Below are positions 38,084 to 48,693 of a stretch of 64,000 bases of DNA, piece by piece. The stretch spans positions 32,794 to 96,793 of the forward strand of contig NZ_KZ477988.1 of assembly GCF_002837185.1 (NCBI RefSeq), read 5' to 3'. The translations under genes and the position numbers were made by a program. This DNA comes from Pseudomonas fluorescens. Its GTDB lineage: Bacteria > Pseudomonadota > Gammaproteobacteria > Pseudomonadales > Pseudomonadaceae. A model generated the notes under the pieces. It did not search any database, was not told the DNA's origin, and saw nothing but the letters and a program-made list of their open reading frames with translations. Numbering within the stretch: position 1 is the first letter of the stretch; the number at the start of each line of letters is the position of its first letter.

Positions 38084-39193
38084 ATGCCCATCGCTTCTGT
38101 GCCCGCTTTGAATTCCGTGCTCACGCACTTCCATGACCTGATCGTGCCGCTGTGGCAAGGCCCGGGCTGGAATGCCGAGCTGGCGCTGCCCTTCGAGGCG
38201 CTGGACGCCAATCATCAGCCACTGCCCCCGCAACGCTACCGCGCCATGGCCTGCGCCCGCCAGTTGTACCTGTTTGCCAGCCTGATCGGTGAGCCCGGCA
38301 CGGCCTTCGCGCAAGCGCGCGCGGCAGAGTTGTTCCGTTCCCTGCAACGGCACTTCCACGACGCCGAACACGGCGGCTGGTTCTACAGCATCGACCCGGC
38401 CGGGCAGCCACTGGATAAACGCAAAGACCTCTACACCCACGCCTTTATCATCTTTGCCTGCGCGCAATACTGGGCCAAGGTACGTGAACCCTTGGTGGAG
38501 TCGGTGCTCAATGCCGCGCTCGAAGTGGTCGCCCAACGTTTCGCAACCGGTGACGGCCTGTACGAAGCGGTGCTGGACCGCAACTGGGCCTCGCTCAAGT
38601 CGGGCCCGTTGCAAAACCCGTTGATGCACCTGGCCGAAGGCTTCCTCGCCACCCTCGCAGTGCGTGACGACGCCGAGGTACAAGCGGCCCTGCTGGCATT
38701 GGCGGCGGCCATGCAGCAACGCTTCATTGATCGCCAGCATGGCGTGATGTTGGAGAAACCGCTGGGTGCTGTGGATAACTGGTTTGAGCCAGGGCACCAG
38801 TTCGAGTGGTTCTTTTTGCTGGAATCCTCAGAAGTATTGCGCGGCACACCGCTGCATGCGTCGCTGACACGGGCGTTCGCCTATGCCGAACAGACCGGTG
38901 TGGATAAGTTGAGTGGTGCGGTCAGCGGCATGCTGTCCGTGGATGGCACGGTGCGCGACGGCACCCAGCGTATCTGGGCCCAGGCCGAGTACCTGCGGGC
39001 ATTGACCTTGCGCCCCGGCAGCGAGGCCGTGCTGCAGCGTCAATTGCTGGCGCTGCAAGAGCATTTCCTGCATGCGAAGGGCTGGCATGAATGCCTGGAT
39101 GCCGAGGGTCAGGTGAGCCGGAGGGACATGCCTTCTACCACGCCTTATCATTTGGCGACTTGCTATCAGGGTCTGATCCGGCATTTGGGCTGA
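38084..39193 (+). CDS. AGE-family epimerase/isomerase, 369 aa
   Basis: (Alpha/alpha)6-barrel enzyme of the N-acylglucosamine 2-epimerase / aldose-ketose isomerase family (mannose isomerase, cellobiose epimerase relatives). Family segments are RYRAMACARQLYLFASL near residues 53-70, GGWFYSIDPAGQPLDKRKDLY with THAF near 95-118, and WFEPGHQFEWFFLLE near 235-250 with the conserved catalytic His. The last conserved region is RIWAQAEYLRAL. Cytoplasmic, no signal peptide. It stands alone between two REP pairs. Sugar substrate is not determined. Confidence 0.87.
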   Translation: MPIASVPALNSVLTHFHDLIVPLWQGPGWNAELALPFEALDANHQPLPPQRYRAMACARQLYLFASLIGEPGTAFAQARAAELFRSLQRHFHDAEHGGWFYSIDPAGQPLDKRKDLYTHAFIIFACAQYWAKVREPLVESVLNAALEVVAQRFATGDGLYEAVLDRNWASLKSGPLQNPLMHLAEGFLATLAVRDDAEVQAALLALAAAMQQRFIDRQHGVMLEKPLGAVDNWFEPGHQFEWFFLLESSEVLRGTPLHASLTRAFAYAEQTGVDKLSGAVSGMLSVDGTVRDGTQRIWAQAEYLRALTLRPGSEAVLQRQLLALQEHFLHAKGWHECLDAEGQVSRRDMPSTTPYHLATCYQGLIRHLG

Positions 39194-39205
39194 CCTTCAG
39201 GGCCT

Positions 39206-39282
39206 CATCGGGGGCAAGCCCCCTCCCACACTTGACTGCTGTGAACCCGGTCCAATGTGGGAGGGGGCTTGCCCCCGATAGC
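39206..39282. repeat. REP pair, inward type
   Basis: CATCGGGGGCAAGCCCCCTC at left, and GTGGGAGGGGGCTTGCCCCC then GATAGC at right, with about 28 bases between. It lies between the convergent AGE and CDF genes. Confidence 0.9.
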
Positions 39283-39303
39283 CTCACCTCGGTCTGACAG
39301 CCC

Positions 39304-40209
39304 TCACGCAATCCACTTTCGATCCCCAGTAAAACTGATCGTCAACCAGCGCGCCGCATCCGGCGTGCCCAGCGCTGTGGATATCTCTTCGCGCAACCCG
39401 TCGAGGGTCGCGACCTTATCCACTGGGTAATCGGCCGGCAACACCACATGAATTTCAATGAATCGTGCCCGCCCGTGCTTCTGCACGTAGGACACGTAGT
39501 CGTCGAAGCCATGCCTGGCCTGCGCCGCGTCCATCACTTCGCGCACGGTGTCGTCCAAGTGATCCGGGGCAATGCCCAGCACCTCACGCAAGGCCGGGCG
39601 CAGGATCTTGAACGCCGGCGCCAGCATGCTCAGGGCCAGTAGAATCAGGATCAGCGGGTCGACGTACACCGCCCACTCGCCATACCCCTGGGACTTGAGC
39701 AACAGTGCCGCCAGAAAGCTGATCAGCAAGCCCACCGACAGCATTGCGTCCACCAGCCAACTGATGTTGTCGAACTGGATCAGCGAGGATTTCAACCTGC
39801 GGTTGCGGTAGCGCACATAGAAAAAGTAGGCGAACTCCACGACGGTAAACACCGCCGCATACACGATCACCAGCCCCAACTCGATTTCGCGACCGCCATT
39901 GATAATGCCGAACACACCGTTGAGAAACGCGTAGATGGCGATCAGCAGCAGGAAGCTGCCTTCGATCAACAGCACCATCGGCTCCAGGTGCCAATAGCCG
40001 AACTGGAAACGCTCGTTGCTTTTCTTGGCGATCAGCTTGGCCGTGATCAGCATCAGCACCTTGATGGCGGTGGCGATCAGCGAGAAAAAGCCGTCGAACA
40101 GAATGGATTGGGCGCCGGACATCACACCCGTGACAATCCCGGCGATCGCGACTGCGAACATCAGGATGGTCGATTGTTTGAGCAGTGCCTGCTCACCTCG
40201 GTTACTCAC
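39304..40209 (-). CDS. Cation diffusion facilitator family transporter, 301 aa
   Basis: Inner-membrane divalent-metal efflux protein (CDF). Six membrane segments are visible from about residues 14-200. The TM2 segment is LFDGFFSLIATAIKVLMLIT and TM5 has DNISWLVDAMLSVGLLISF, both with the conserved Asp positions of the transport site. The C-terminal cytoplasmic domain follows. I start at GTG 40209 (VSNRGEQALLKQS), which has a strong GGGAGG site 5 bases upstream; the longer frame runs back into a REP repeat. Likely exports zinc, iron or manganese; which one is unknown. Confidence 0.9.
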   Translation of the reverse strand: MSNRGEQALLKQSTILMFAVAIAGIVTGVMSGAQSILFDGFFSLIATAIKVLMLITAKLIAKKSNERFQFGYWHLEPMVLLIEGSFLLLIAIYAFLNGVFGIINGGREIELGLVIVYAAVFTVVEFAYFFYVRYRNRRLKSSLIQFDNISWLVDAMLSVGLLISFLAALLLKSQGYGEWAVYVDPLILILLALSMLAPAFKILRPALREVLGIAPDHLDDTVREVMDAAQARHGFDDYVSYVQKHGRARFIEIHVVLPADYPVDKVATLDGLREEISTALGTPDAARWLTISFTGDRKWIA

Positions 40210-40301
40210 ATTTCCTCCCGTCAAAACCTTTAAACCGCAGGGTGCGGTGGGGTTTTCAAAGGTGGAGTGTACCTTATGGCCTGTTTTTGGCCGATTTGAC
40301 G

Positions 40302-40373
40302 CCATCGGGGGCAAGCCCCCTCCCACATTTGGAACGCATTTCAACCTGTGGGAGGGGGCTTGCCCCCGATGGC
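40302..40373. repeat. REP pair, inward type
   Basis: CCATCGGGGGCAAGCCCCCT and GGAGGGGGCTTGCCCCCGAT plus GGC flank about 25 bases. It lies upstream of the CDF gene and downstream of the SDR gene. Confidence 0.9.
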
Positions 40374-40392
40374 AGCGACTCGGTCTAAAGCC

Positions 40393-41226
<834 letters not shown>

Positions 41227-41250
41227 CTATGCGCACACCCTCATGCCGGA

Positions 41251-41354
41251 CTGATCATTTTTTAACCATCCCTGGCAGAGCTATATGAATCGCGGCCTGC
41301 AGCCATGTACGCGCAGGTTATCCACAACTGCGCCCACAGTCTTTGGGGGCAAGT
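41251..41354 (+). repeat. Diverged direct repeat, copy 1
   Basis: It aligns without gaps to 41616-41719. Both begin CTGATCA, share CAGCCATGTAC at offset 49-59, then have TTATCCACA (here) versus TTACCCACA, CCCACAGT/TCCACAGT and TGGGGGCAAGT/TGGGGACAAGT. Over the last 44 positions I count 30 matches. Function unknown. Confidence 0.6.
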
Positions 41355-41615
41355 GCACATCGCCTCGGGCCACGGTATACAAGGCTTGCAGGTGTTTGCG
41401 CAAAGTTTTTTGCTTGACCAGGATGCAGGGCGTATGCAGGCAATTTCACTCGATGAGATGCGAACGATGGCTACAGGCCAGTCATTCCGGCCTCTGCGGC
41501 GGTCTTTCCAGAGTTTAGTCACAGACTTATCCACAGGCTGAACTGACCTATTTCGGTCATATACCTGTGTCTTTAAACAGGTTGACAAAACCCTCGGACG
41601 ACCGTGAAAAAGCCA

Positions 41616-41719
41616 CTGATCAAAAAACAACCACAAGCCTGCAGGCCACGTATTCAAAGGCTTTCAGCCATGTACCACCACGTTACCCACAGCCGGTTCC
41701 ACAGTGGATGGGGACAAGT
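41616..41719 (+). repeat. Diverged direct repeat, copy 2
   Basis: Second copy, 365 bases downstream of the first with the same length and internal landmarks (CTGATCA, CAGCCATGTAC, TTACCCACA, TGGGGACAAGT). The equal spacing of all landmarks argues for common origin. Confidence 0.6.
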
Positions 41720-41819
41720 CAAAACTGTGACAAAACAGGTATTTGCGGCGGCTATATGTCGCGCTTTGGAGGGGGGCTGGAATTGTTTTCCACAATTTCA
41801 AAAGCCACTCGAAATCAAA

Positions 41820-41848
41820 TGTGGGAGGGGGCTTGCCCCCCTCCCACA
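41820..41848. repeat. Compact REP palindrome
   Basis: TGTGGGAGGGGGC-TT-GCCCCCCTCCCACA forms a single long hairpin with a 2-base loop and one extra C on the right arm. It ends 13 bases before the livF stop codon (reverse strand), so it may serve as the 3' end of the liv operon. Confidence 0.85.
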
Positions 41849-41861
41849 GGGTATTGCGCAG

Positions 41862-42578
41862 TCAGTGACCGCCGAGGTAGGCGTTGCGCACTTCCTCGTT
41901 CACCAGCAACTCCTTGCCGCTCCCCGTCAGGCGAATCTCGCCGTTGACCATCACATAGGCCCGGTCCGAGAGGCGCAGGGCGTGGTTGGCGTTCTGCTCC
42001 ACCAGAAAGATAGTCATCCCGGTGGATGCCAGCTCGCGCAGGGTGGAAAAGATCTGTTTCACCACAATCGGCGCCAGGCCCAGGCTCGGCTCATCGAGCA
42101 GCAACAGCTTGGGCCGGCTCATCAGCGCACGCGCGATGGCGAGCATTTGCTGTTCGCCGCCGGACATGGTCATCGCCCGCTGGTTGCGCCGCTCCTTGAG
42201 CCGTGGGAACAGCTCGAACATGCGCTGCATATCCTCACCGGCGAACTTGTCGCCAATGGGGATGGTGCCCATCAGCAGGTTTTCCTCGACGGTCATGTCG
42301 GGGAATACCCGTCGCCCTTCCGGCGACTGTGCGATGCCATTGGAGGCAATGTAGTGGGACGACTTGTGGGTGATGTCCACGCCGTTATAGAGAATCTGCC
42401 CCGACTCGGCCCGTGGCTGTCCGAAGATCGACATCAGCAGCGTGGATTTGCCCGCGCCGTTGGAGCCGATAAGGCTGACGGTTTCGCCCTCGTTGATATG
42501 CAGCGAGACTTTTTTCAGGGCCTGGATCGGGCCGTAGAACACGTCCAGGTCCTTCATTTCGAGGATAGGCCCGCTCAT
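41862..42578 (-). CDS. livF: Branched-chain-type amino-acid ABC transporter ATPase LivF, 238 aa
   Basis: Cytoplasmic ATPase, last gene of a liv-type operon transcribed leftward. Walker A GSNGAGKST is at residues 38-46, the signature is MSGGEQQM near 140, and Walker B is LLLLDEPSLGLAP. The ATG at 42578 overlaps the livG stop by four bases (ATGA). Together with LivG, LivM, LivH and the binding protein it imports amino acids. In other pseudomonads the same operon neighbours pncB-nadE-azu, as here. Confidence 0.94.
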   Translation of the reverse strand: MSGPILEMKDLDVFYGPIQALKKVSLHINEGETVSLIGSNGAGKSTLLMSIFGQPRAESGQILYNGVDITHKSSHYIASNGIAQSPEGRRVFPDMTVEENLLMGTIPIGDKFAGEDMQRMFELFPRLKERRNQRAMTMSGGEQQMLAIARALMSRPKLLLLDEPSLGLAPIVVKQIFSTLRELASTGMTIFLVEQNANHALRLSDRAYVMVNGEIRLTGSGKELLVNEEVRNAYLGGH

Positions 42579-43450
42579 ACCAGCTCCTCTTCGTCCGCGC
42601 CCAGGTAGGCGGCAATCACTTTCGGGTCGTTGCGGATCGCATCCGGCCCGCCTTCGGCGATCACGTTGCCGTGGTCCAGCACCACGATGTGGTCGGAAAT
42701 ACTCATCACCATGCCCATGTCGTGTTCGATCAGCACCACCGTGAGGTCGTGTTCGTCGCGCAGCAGGCGAATCATCGCACTGAGGGCTTCGGTTTCCTGA
42801 GGGTTGAGGCCCGCTGCCGGTTCGTCCAGGCAGATGATCTGCGGCCGCGTGCACATGGCGCGAGCGATTTCCAGACGGCGCTGCTGGCCGTAGGAAAGCT
42901 CGCCGGCCAGGCGGTTGGCGCAGTCCACCAGGTCGACCACTTCCAGCCAGTAAAAAGCGTGGTCGAGGGCATCGCTTTCAGCCTTGCGGTAGCCCTTGGT
43001 GTTGAGGATGCCCGCGAGCATATTGCGGTTGACCCACATGTGCTGGGCCACCAGCAGGTTTTCCAGCACCGACATTTCCTTGAACAGGCGAATGTTCTGG
43101 AAGGTCCGCGCCAGGCCGGCGCGGTTCACCAGGTGGGTGCCGCCGAACATCTTGTAGTACACACGGCTGAAAAAGCTTTTCGGCGACACGAAGTCGGTGG
43201 CCTCAAAGCGCTCACCCAGCAACTGGATGACGTTGGTTCGCTTGCCCCGCACGTTGAGTTCGATCTTGCCGCCGCTGGCCTTGTAGAAGCCGGTGAGGCA
43301 GTTGAACACCGTGGTCTTGCCGGCGCCGTTGGGGCCGATCAGGGCAAAGATCGAATTGCGCTTGACCTGCAGGCTCACATCACTGAGGGCCTTGATGCCC
43401 CCGAAGTGCATCATCAGGTGTTCGACGGACAGCACGACTTCCTTGCTCAT
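42575..43450 (-). CDS. livG: Branched-chain-type amino-acid ABC transporter ATPase LivG, 291 aa
   Basis: Second ATPase of the liv-type importer. Walker A GPNGAGKTT is at residues 39-47, the signature is LSYGQQRR, and Walker B is IICLDEPAAGLNP. An insertion of about 35 residues after the first beta sheet (around residues 66-105, with SPKSFFSRVYYKMFGGTH) makes it longer than most LivG proteins (about 255). It overlaps livM by four bases at its start and livF by four bases at its end. Confidence 0.94.
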   Translation of the reverse strand: MSKEVVLSVEHLMMHFGGIKALSDVSLQVKRNSIFALIGPNGAGKTTVFNCLTGFYKASGGKIELNVRGKRTNVIQLLGERFEATDFVSPKSFFSRVYYKMFGGTHLVNRAGLARTFQNIRLFKEMSVLENLLVAQHMWVNRNMLAGILNTKGYRKAESDALDHAFYWLEVVDLVDCANRLAGELSYGQQRRLEIARAMCTRPQIICLDEPAAGLNPQETEALSAMIRLLRDEHDLTVVLIEHDMGMVMSISDHIVVLDHGNVIAEGGPDAIRNDPKVIAAYLGADEEELV

Positions 43451-44724
43451 GGTGCTACCCCCTTGCGTGGCGCCACGCCGGTACGGCTGATGCGAATCAA
43501 GCCGCGCGGCCTCCAGATCATCATCACCACCATCAACACGCCGAACAGCAGTACGCGGTATTCAGAGAAGCTGCGCAGCAGTTCAGGCGCCACGGTCAGT
43601 ACGAACGCGGCGATCACCACACCCACCGTCGAGCCCATGCCGCCCAACACCACGATGGCCAGGATCAACGCCGACTCGAAGAAGGTAAACGACGACGGGT
43701 TGACGAAGCCCTGGTAGCTGGCAAAGAACACCCCCGCCAACCCGGCGGTGGACGCGCCAATGGTGAATGCCGATAGCTTGACCAGCACATGGTTCAGGCC
43801 CATGGAGCGACAGGCGATTTCATCTTCGCGCAAGGCCTCCCACGCGCGGCCGACCGGCATGCGGGTCAGGCGGTGCTTGATGTACAGCACCGCCAGCACG
43901 ACGAGGAACAGCACGATGTAGATAAACATGAACTTGATGTTGGGGTTGTAATCGAGACCGAAGAACTCGTGGAACGGAATCCCGCCATCCTTCGCGCGCT
44001 TGCCGAACTCAAGGCCCAGGAACGTCGGCGAAGGCACCGGCATACCGTTTGGCCCGCCGGTAAACGACAGCCAGTTGTTCAGCACCAGGCGGATGATTTC
44101 ACCAAAGCCCAACGTCACGATGGCCAGGTAGTCGCCGTGCATTCGCAGCACCGGGAACCCGAGTATGCACCCCGCCAACGCCGCCGCGATCGCCGCCAGT
44201 GGCAGCACGCTCCAGAAGCCCAGGCCGAGGTACTGGTAACCCAGCGCCAGGCCGTAGGCACCGATGGCGTAGAACGCCACGTAACCCAGGTCGAGCAGAC
44301 CGGCCAGGCCCACCACGATGTTCAGCCCCAGGCCGAGCAACACGTAGATCAACCCGAGGATCACCACGGTCAGCAGGTACTTGTTGGCGAAAATCGGGAA
44401 CACGATGGCGATCACGATCAGTGCTGGAATGATCCAGCGCAGCCGCGATTTGTAGTCCGGCGGCAACACGTGCACGCCCGAGCCGCTGCTTTCGAAACCC
44501 TGCAGGATCTTCACGCCCTTGGGGGTTTGCAGGAACAGGCTCAAGGCAAAACGCCCGGCCATCACGATGGCGACCAACGTGGCAACGCGCGCAGGCTCCA
44601 GGTTGAAGCTGTAGCCGTCGAGCACCACGCCGACAATCGGGCCGAACACGATCAGCGAAATCAGCCCGGCGAGGACCGTGTCGACCACACTTTTCTTGAT
44701 ATCAATGGATTTGGCAGCAGACAT
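43447..44724 (-). CDS. livM: Branched-chain-type amino-acid ABC transporter permease LivM, 425 aa
   Basis: Inner-membrane permease with about ten hydrophobic segments. The LivM core starts around residue 110 (LLTVVILGLIYVLLGLGLNI), with GLAGLLDLGYVAFYAIGAYG and the coupling region GRAWEALREDEIACRSMGLN. The N-terminal 100 residues carry extra membrane segments, as in PA4911-like and E. coli LivM proteins. It starts 2 bases after the livH stop and its end overlaps livG (ATGA). Confidence 0.94.
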   Translation of the reverse strand: MSAAKSIDIKKSVVDTVLAGLISLIVFGPIVGVVLDGYSFNLEPARVATLVAIVMAGRFALSLFLQTPKGVKILQGFESSGSGVHVLPPDYKSRLRWIIPALIVIAIVFPIFANKYLLTVVILGLIYVLLGLGLNIVVGLAGLLDLGYVAFYAIGAYGLALGYQYLGLGFWSVLPLAAIAAALAGCILGFPVLRMHGDYLAIVTLGFGEIIRLVLNNWLSFTGGPNGMPVPSPTFLGLEFGKRAKDGGIPFHEFFGLDYNPNIKFMFIYIVLFLVVLAVLYIKHRLTRMPVGRAWEALREDEIACRSMGLNHVLVKLSAFTIGASTAGLAGVFFASYQGFVNPSSFTFFESALILAIVVLGGMGSTVGVVIAAFVLTVAPELLRSFSEYRVLLFGVLMVVMMIWRPRGLIRISRTGVAPRKGVAP

Positions 44725-44726
44725 GT

Positions 44727-45641
<915 letters not shown>

Positions 45642-45733
45642 AACGCAATCTCACGCGGTGAGCACCTGCACACCGATAGGTGTGCGGCGCTTCTGGAGGA
45701 AAAAACAGCGACCAATAACCACACTGTTCCAAG

Positions 45734-45820
45734 GTGGGAGGGGGCTTGGCCCCGATGCGGTGTATCAGTCAACAAATGTGCAACTGACCCACCACAATCG
45801 GGGGCAAGCCCCCTCCCACA
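45734..45820. repeat. REP pair, outward type
   Basis: Left arm GTGGGAGGGGGCTTGGCCCC has one base change in the core; right arm ATCGGGGGCAAGCCCCCTCC ends CACA. It lies between the binding-protein gene and livH inside the operon. Confidence 0.88.
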
Positions 45821-45824
45821 TGGA

Positions 45825-46958
45825 TTACTTCTGTTTTTCCAGCTGGTGGTATTTGCCGTCTTTATCCCACTGGTAAACCACGTAGTCGGAGATTTTCAGG
45901 TCGCCCTTGGCATCCCAGGCCTTTTCGCCCATGACGGTTTTAACCGGGTTAGCCTTGAGCCACTTGGCCGCGTTTTCGCCCTTGTTGGACTTGGCACCAT
46001 TGAAGCCGGCGGCCAGGGCCTGGATCGAGGCGTAGGCGTACAGGGTGTAGCCTTCCGGCTCGTACCCGCTTTTACGGAAGGCATCCACCACCGCCTTGCT
46101 GTCTGGCAACAGACGCGGGTCAGCACCGAAGGTCATGTAGACGCCATCCACGTACTGGTTGCCACCGGCGGTTTTTGCCAGTTCATCGGTCACTACGCCG
46201 TCATCGGACATAAACGCGGCCTTGAGGCCCGCCTCGCGAATCTGGCGAACCAGGGGACCTGCTTCGGGATGCAGACCGCCGAAGTACACGACGTCGGCAC
46301 CCAGGGAACGGATCTTGGTCACCAGGGCGCTGAAGTCTTTTTCGCCACGGGTCAAGCCTTCTTCCAGCACCGGTTTGACGCCGCGCTTGGTCAACTGCGC
46401 AGCGGTGGCGTCGGCCAGGCCTTTGCCGTAGGTGTCCTTGTCGTTGATCACCGCGACTTTCTTGCCTTTGAGCACGTCGACGATGTAGTCGCCGGCGACG
46501 ATGCCCTGCTGGTCATCGCGCCCGCACATGCGGAACATGGCGCCCAGGCCGCGCTCGGTGACCTGTGGGTTGGTGGAGCCGGGAGTGATCGCGATGATGC
46601 CTGCTTCGTCGTAGACCTCAGACGCCGGGATGGTGTTGGACGAGCAGAAGTGCCCGACCACGCCGATCACTTTGTCCTGGTCCGCCAGGCGGTTGGCCAC
46701 GGCCACCGCCTGTTTTGGCTCGCAGGCGTCATCGCCGGCCACCAGCACGATCTGCTCGCCGTTGATGCCACCGGCCTTGTTGATAACATCGGCTGCCGCC
46801 TGGGCACCCTTCATGTACTGCTCACCGAAAGCGGCGTTGGCGCCCGTCATCGGGCCTGCCACACCAATTTTCACATCAGCTTGAACAAACGTAGAAACAC
46901 CCAGCGCCGCAGCAACGGCGAGGGCCAGAAAACCTTTCTTGTAAAACGTCTGGGACAT
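45825..46958 (-). CDS. Amino-acid ABC transporter periplasmic binding protein (LivK/BraC-like), 377 aa
   Basis: Periplasmic receptor of the liv-type importer. Signal peptide: GFLALAVAAALGVSTFVQA, cleaved before DVKIGVAG. The Peripla_BP_6 fold is marked by GPMTGANAAFGEQYMKGAQA, the disulfide-forming pair of cysteines (DDACEP and GHFCSS) and YFGGLHPEAGPLVRQIREAG. ATG 46958 has GGAG 8 bases upstream; the longer frame is rejected. It is a paralog of, not identical to, BraC. A perfect sigma-54 promoter lies upstream. Ligand could be a branched-chain amino acid or, given the neighbouring amaAB genes, another amino acid. Confidence 0.9.
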   Translation of the reverse strand: MSQTFYKKGFLALAVAAALGVSTFVQADVKIGVAGPMTGANAAFGEQYMKGAQAAADVINKAGGINGEQIVLVAGDDACEPKQAVAVANRLADQDKVIGVVGHFCSSNTIPASEVYDEAGIIAITPGSTNPQVTERGLGAMFRMCGRDDQQGIVAGDYIVDVLKGKKVAVINDKDTYGKGLADATAAQLTKRGVKPVLEEGLTRGEKDFSALVTKIRSLGADVVYFGGLHPEAGPLVRQIREAGLKAAFMSDDGVVTDELAKTAGGNQYVDGVYMTFGADPRLLPDSKAVVDAFRKSGYEPEGYTLYAYASIQALAAGFNGAKSNKGENAAKWLKANPVKTVMGEKAWDAKGDLKISDYVVYQWDKDGKYHQLEKQK

Positions 46959-47318
46959 GAGTGGTGCTCCGATATTTTTGATTTTTGGCACGACAACTTG
47001 CATTCAAACCTTTCACCGAAAGCTCAGAGCAAGCCGCGTGCCATTACTTTTTTATTCTTCAAAAAGACACCGTGTCATTGTTATTGCAGGCGTTTCGCGT
47101 CCTCCCGCCAGGACGTGCAACCGTCTAGCCTCGACAGGTGCAACCTGCAAGCCAAAAAAGTACAACCTTGAACGGTGAGACCTGCAACCGAAGGGATAAA
47201 CGGCAGCTCCAGGCGCTGTAACCCTGCGCGTAACGGAACTGCACATTTACAGTGCGTGATTGCTACGACTTGCACCAATACAGATGGGTAGCCGGCTAAG
47301 GAAATGCCCGCTACCGGG
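46959..47318. other. 360-bp intergenic region upstream of the liv-type operon
   Basis: No gene is supported. It contains the sigma-54 promoter at 47028-47043 (reverse strand) and several TGCAACC/TGCAAG elements at 47115-47200 of unknown meaning. The upstream half presumably binds an activator; no clean NtrC palindrome was seen. Confidence 0.5.
47028..47043 (-). promoter_or_regulatory. Sigma-54 (-24/-12) promoter for liv-type operon
   Basis: On the reverse strand the sequence is TGGCACGCGGCTTGCT, a perfect match to TGGCACG-N4-TTGCW. Transcription should start near 47017, about 59 bases before the ATG of the binding-protein gene. Confidence 0.8.
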
Positions 47319-48602
47319 TCAGACCACGATCCGCAGGCACTGCCCCGCGTGGTACAGCGAGAAACCTGCCTCATAGAGGCAACTGCGCAGGCCCGCGCCT
47401 GCCAGGGGTTGCATCGGTGCGAAGGGAATCGGCAGCGCCTGGGGATTGTGGTGACATAAATAGTCGGCAAACGCCTTGCCGACCACGCTGCCGGTGGTCA
47501 CGCCGCGCCCGTTGTATCCGGTGACCGCCACCAGCCCGGGCGCCGGCTCGAACAAACGCATCAGGTGATCGGGCGTAAACGCGATGCATCCGGTCCAGGT
47601 GTATTCCCACTGCACCGATTTGAGATAGGGGAAGTAGTGCTGCTGCACCCGATCGGCCCACGCCTTGAGGAACCAGGCCGGCTTCTGGTTACCGTTGCCC
47701 AGGCTACCGAGCAACAGACGGCCATCGGCGTCGCGGCGAATGCTGCTCAGCACCTGGCGCGTGTCCCATGAACCCTGGCCGCCAGGCAGGATACGCCCGG
47801 CGGCGGCATCGGTGAGCGGCGCCGATGCCACCTGATAGTAGTAACCGGGGAAGAAATTACGCCGCAGCTCGGTCCATTCACCTTCGGTATAGGCATTGGA
47901 GGCGATCACCACCTGGGCGGCCTGCACCGCGCCCTGGGCGGTCTGCACAGACCAGACTGTGCCCTGGCGCTCAAGCTGGGTGACGGGGGAATGATCGAAC
48001 AACTGCCCGCCCAACCCGACGGCCGCATTCGCCAGACCGCTGGTGTAGGCCATCGGGTTCAAGGTGCCGGCGCGTCGGTCCAGCAACGCGGCGGCGATTT
48101 TCGTAGTGCCGGTGGCTTGCTCGCAAGCCAGCCCGGTCAGCAACTCGACCGGCGCGCCACGGCGCTTCCATTGTTCTTCACGACTGCGCAGATCAGCCTC
48201 GCCACGGGCGTTATGCGCCATGTGCAGGGTGCCCTCGCGACGCACCTGGCAATCGATGTTGTACCTGTCGATCAGGCCGAATACCAGCGACGGTGCCGCG
48301 CCCAGCATGCGGTTGAGCTGGCTGCCCACGGCTTCGCCGAAACCGGCTTCGATCTCGTCCGGCGGGATCCACATACCGGCGTTGACCAGCCCGACGTTGC
48401 GCCCCGAACCACCGTGGCCGGTGCGGTGGGCCTCCAGCACGGCAACGCTTTTACCCTGTTCCAGCAAATGGATGGCGGCTGACAAACCGGTGATGCCGGC
48501 GCCGATCACGCACACATCCACCTTGACCTCACCCTTGAGCGCGGCACGATCCGGCCGGTTGGAGGTGAGGTGTTCCCATAAACATGCTTCGCGTAAAGGC
48601 AT
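47319..48602 (-). CDS. amaA: FAD-dependent L-pipecolate oxidase (AmaA-like), 427 aa
   Basis: DAO-fold flavoenzyme. The FAD motif GAGITG is at residues 34-39 in VDVCVIGAGITGLSAAIHLL, with the acidic end LEAH that binds ribose. The second conserved region GRNVGLVNAGMW and the C-terminal VAVTGYNGRGVTTGSVVGKA complete the family pattern, close to PuuB and P. putida AmaA. Pairing with amaB, as in P. putida PP_5257-PP_5258, suggests oxidation of L-pipecolate to piperideine-6-carboxylate in D-lysine breakdown. ATG 48602 has a GGAG motif about 9 bases upstream; the long frame adds 19 unrelated residues. Confidence 0.82.
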   Translation of the reverse strand: MPLREACLWEHLTSNRPDRAALKGEVKVDVCVIGAGITGLSAAIHLLEQGKSVAVLEAHRTGHGGSGRNVGLVNAGMWIPPDEIEAGFGEAVGSQLNRMLGAAPSLVFGLIDRYNIDCQVRREGTLHMAHNARGEADLRSREEQWKRRGAPVELLTGLACEQATGTTKIAAALLDRRAGTLNPMAYTSGLANAAVGLGGQLFDHSPVTQLERQGTVWSVQTAQGAVQAAQVVIASNAYTEGEWTELRRNFFPGYYYQVASAPLTDAAAGRILPGGQGSWDTRQVLSSIRRDADGRLLLGSLGNGNQKPAWFLKAWADRVQQHYFPYLKSVQWEYTWTGCIAFTPDHLMRLFEPAPGLVAVTGYNGRGVTTGSVVGKAFADYLCHHNPQALPIPFAPMQPLAGAGLRSCLYEAGFSLYHAGQCLRIVV

Positions 48603-48660
48603 TGCCAGACTCCGTAGAGGACCTAACAAACGGCTATTTTCAGTTGTGAACCCGATCAAA

Positions 48661-48688
48661 TGTGGGAGGGGGCAAGCCCCCTCCTACA
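48661..48688. repeat. Compact REP palindrome
   Basis: TGTGGGAGGGGGC-AA-GCCCCCTCCTACA, identical in layout and sequence to the element at 14326-14353. It sits between amaB and amaA, within an operon. Confidence 0.87.
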
Positions 48689-48693
48689 TGGAC

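Noticed and set aside
41262..41657. Reverse open frame in the gap upstream of the SDR gene
   Set aside because: Rich in Trp, Cys, Ser and Arg with no recognisable motif; it covers the DnaA-box repeats and has no convincing ribosome site.
46986..47001. TGGCACG followed by TTGCA on the plus strand near the liv promoter
   Set aside because: The spacer is five bases instead of four, which misplaces the GG and GC elements, and it points to no gene start.
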